A DNA stretch of 64,000 bases from Roseateles sp. SL47 (GTDB lineage: Bacteria > Pseudomonadota > Gammaproteobacteria > Burkholderiales > Burkholderiaceae_C), in contig NZ_CP113068.1 of NCBI RefSeq assembly GCF_026625885.1, forward strand, positions 5,208,001 to 5,272,000, read 5' to 3'. The translations under genes and the position numbers were made by a program. Below, one piece after another: positions 62,455 to 64,000 of this stretch. Under the pieces are notes generated by a model. That model saw only the letters and a list, made by a program, of their open reading frames with translations. It made no database searches and was not told where the DNA came from. Within the stretch, counting starts at the first letter, position 1, and the number at the start of each line of letters is the position of its first letter.

Positions 62455-62832
62455 TTAGGCACTCTCGCGGGCCAGGACTCCACGTTCTGCGAGTTGCTTG
62501 ATGGCAGCCACTTTGTGCGCAGTGCTGATGCCGGTCGGCCAGATCAATGCGCCGCGCGCGACGATGGCGTGGCGGGCGATCAGGATCGCGTCCTCACGGT
62601 CAATCAGCGTCGCATCGACGTCATTGCCGAGCACGCCGACGGCGGTTTCCGTGCCGTCCGAAGCGCTCGGGTCGATGGCCTTGAGCTTGGCGGTAGCCGT
62701 TTCGCGGCCCACCACGGTACCCAGCGACAGGTTCTGCGCGGCCGCGACGGTGTCCTGGTCACGCGAGTAGAGATTCGGCGCTTCGTACTTCAGCAGGTCG
62801 CCGAGATTCTTGGGTTGAGAGACAGTGGGCAT
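62455..62832 (-). CDS. Phage head decoration protein (gpD-like)
   Basis: The 125-residue product (LLKYEAPNLYSRDQDTVAAA; LGTVVGRETATAKLKAIDPS; then AVGVLGNDVDATLIDREDAI) matches the gpD decoration/stabilisation family. Located between scaffold/protease and capsid, as in lambda. Confidence 0.9.
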   Translation of the reverse strand: MPTVSQPKNLGDLLKYEAPNLYSRDQDTVAAAQNLSLGTVVGRETATAKLKAIDPSASDGTETAVGVLGNDVDATLIDREDAILIARHAIVARGALIWPTGISTAHKVAAIKQLAERGVLARESA

Positions 62833-62835
62833 GGC

Positions 62836-63210
62836 TTACTCCTTGGCGGTGAGTTTCTTGACGGCAGCGACCACCGGACTGTTTTCCGGGTGCTGGCTGG
62901 TTCCTGCCTCGGCGGTGATACGCGAGGCAATTTCGGGTTGGTCGGCACGGGCGTCGAGCAAGGCGCGGCGCACCTGCGCTTCCGAGAAGCCTGCTGCGAG
63001 GAATTCCGCCGTGCGTTGGGATTGGCCCGCGATCAGGCACATCTCTGCAATGGCCTGAGCTTGGCCGCGCCCGCTGGCGAAGGACTGCGCCAGTGCGGCT
63101 TGGGCGGCAGGCGTCGGTTGCGGATCGCTGTCGGTCTGCGGCTGGTCGCCCTGTGGGTCGGTGTCGGCCGGATGGCTCGGGTTTTCGTGGTCGTCTTTGG
63201 GGTCGGTCAT
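62836..63210 (-). CDS. Internal-start scaffold protein (Nu3-like) nested in the capsid protease gene
   Basis: The 124-residue product starts at an in-frame ATG (MTDPKDDHENPSHPADTDPQ) preceded by GGAGA at good spacing. It carries an acidic, proline-rich linker and the helical scaffold domain (GQAQAIAEMCLIAGQSQRTA). In lambda the equivalent Nu3 is made from an internal start in gene C, so the same layout is inferred here. Confidence 0.65.
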   Translation of the reverse strand: MTDPKDDHENPSHPADTDPQGDQPQTDSDPQPTPAAQAALAQSFASGRGQAQAIAEMCLIAGQSQRTAEFLAAGFSEAQVRRALLDARADQPEIASRITAEAGTSQHPENSPVVAAVKKLTAKE

Positions 63211-63999
63211 GGTGTTCTCCAGGGTGAGAGGTTTGCTTCGGGGCGGGTTTGAAATGGCTTGCGCGGACAGGCTTCGCGGCGAGGCGCGGGCCACGCCGGG
63301 CTGCGCCAGCCGCTGCTTGGCCGCCAGCGCGTCGGTGAACTCGGTCATCACCGCATCAAACGGCATCACTGCGTCGGCGAGGCCTGCTGCCACCGCCTGC
63401 TCGCCGTAGAACAGCCCCGCCTCGGTGGCGCGCACGGCATCCGGATCGAGGCCGCGCATCTGTCCGACCTGATTCACGAAGATGTCGTAGAGACGATCCA
63501 CCTCGGTCTGCAACGCGGTAGTGGCCTGGGGAGTGAGTGGCTCGTGCGGGGAGAAATCGTTCTTGTGGCTGCCCGCGAAGACAGCGGTGTAGTTCAGGCC
63601 GTCTTTGGCGTCCTTCACCGACTGGTCGACGTGCAGCGCGATCACGCCAATCGAGCCGACGCCAGCGGTCTGCGACAGCGTCAGGCGCTGGCAGGCAGCC
63701 GCGATGGCAAAAGCTGCCGAGTACGCGGCATCGTTGGCGTGCGCCCAGATCGGCTTGATGGCGCTGGCTGCGCGGATGCGCTCGGCCAGTTCGAACACAC
63801 CCGAGGCCTCGCCGCCGGGCGAATCCAGATCGAGGAGGATGCCCGCCACCTGTGGGTCGGCCAGCGCGGCGTCCAGTCGGGCTTCGATCTCGCCGTAGGA
63901 CATCAGGCCAGAGGCGGCTTCGATACCCATCGAACGTCTGACCAGCGTGCCGACCACCGGGATGACGGCAATGCCCGCCTGCCCCGATGTGGTGCTCTG
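62836..63999 (-). CDS. Phage S49-family capsid maturation protease with scaffold domain; 5' end outside window
   Basis: The frame is open to the window's right edge, so the N-terminus is missing. The visible part has ILLDLDSPGGEASGVFELAE, the nucleophile region ANDAAYSAAFAIAAAC (Ser in AYSAAF) and the general-base Lys in GSHKNDFSPHEPL, followed by FYGEQAVAAGLADAV. After about residue 235 of the visible part the sequence becomes the scaffold domain. The protease cuts scaffold and capsid proteins during head maturation. Relation to SppA/ClpP-type S49 enzymes is clear. Confidence 0.92.
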   Translation of the reverse strand, partial: QSTTSGQAGIAVIPVVGTLVRRSMGIEAASGLMSYGEIEARLDAALADPQVAGILLDLDSPGGEASGVFELAERIRAASAIKPIWAHANDAAYSAAFAIAAACQRLTLSQTAGVGSIGVIALHVDQSVKDAKDGLNYTAVFAGSHKNDFSPHEPLTPQATTALQTEVDRLYDIFVNQVGQMRGLDPDAVRATEAGLFYGEQAVAAGLADAVMPFDAVMTEFTDALAAKQRLAQPGVARASPRSLSAQAISNPPRSKPLTLENTMTDPKDDHENPSHPADTDPQGDQPQTDSDPQPTPAAQAALAQSFASGRGQAQAIAEMCLIAGQSQRTAEFLAAGFSEAQVRRALLDARADQPEIASRITAEAGTSQHPENSPVVAAVKKLTAKE

Positions 64000-64000
64000 G

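Overview
High-GC (roughly 65-70%) bacterial DNA with dense genes, frequent ATGA/GTGA stop-start overlaps and GTG starts. The family mix (two separate PqiA genes, PqiB/PqiC, MCP, siderophore receptor, GlyGly-CTERM subtilase) suggests a betaproteobacterium of the Burkholderiales, perhaps Roseateles/Mitsuaria-like. That placement is an inference from gene content, not a database match.

Layout. (1) 1-18,000 is mostly core or stable accessory chromosome: a secreted S8 protease (5' cut by the window edge), a degraded DUF4126 gene, a coupled Dam-type adenine methylase plus HhH-GPD DNA glycosylase pair, a chemotaxis receptor, a TonB siderophore receptor, a DeoR regulator with an MFS transporter, a hybrid histidine kinase, gene remnants, and a pqiA-pqiA-pqiB-pqiC operon ending the conserved part at a bidirectional terminator. 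(2) 18,000-22,000 is a toxin-antitoxin zone: a DUF1778/GNAT pair, a HigA-like fragment and an HTH gene lie between two copies of a ~35-bp direct repeat, followed by an AbiEi/AbiEii pair with a palindromic operator. (3) 22,000-26,100 is a mobile-element maintenance module: a Cys-rich small protein, a large serine recombinase, and two ParB/RepB-like proteins in a translationally coupled row. (4) 26,300-47,200 is a defence island read entirely on the minus strand: small HTH gene, cytosine-5 methylase, then class 1 DISARM (drmD, drmMI, drmA, drmB, drmC) interrupted between drmMI and drmA by a lower-GC DUF262 + HEPN gene pair, then McrB/McrC. (5) 47,275-64,000 is the late region of a lambda-like siphoprophage on the minus strand, from capsid protease/scaffold through capsid, connectors, tail tube, frameshifted tail chaperones, tape measure, tail tip, a glycosyltransferase, holin and endolysin. 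Its lysis genes abut the DISARM leader gene in the same orientation.

How the parts work together. DISARM methylases mark self DNA while DrmA/DrmB/DrmC/DrmD act on unmodified incoming DNA. The flanking McrBC pair would cut foreign modified DNA. The nested DUF262-HEPN pair looks like a separate nuclease or abortive module under the same transcription. AbiE and DUF1778-GNAT are toxin-antitoxin systems that both stabilise the island and may add phage defence. The most novel-looking items are the hybrid DISARM locus with its inserted HEPN pair, and the methylase-glycosylase couple at 3.0-4.6 kb.
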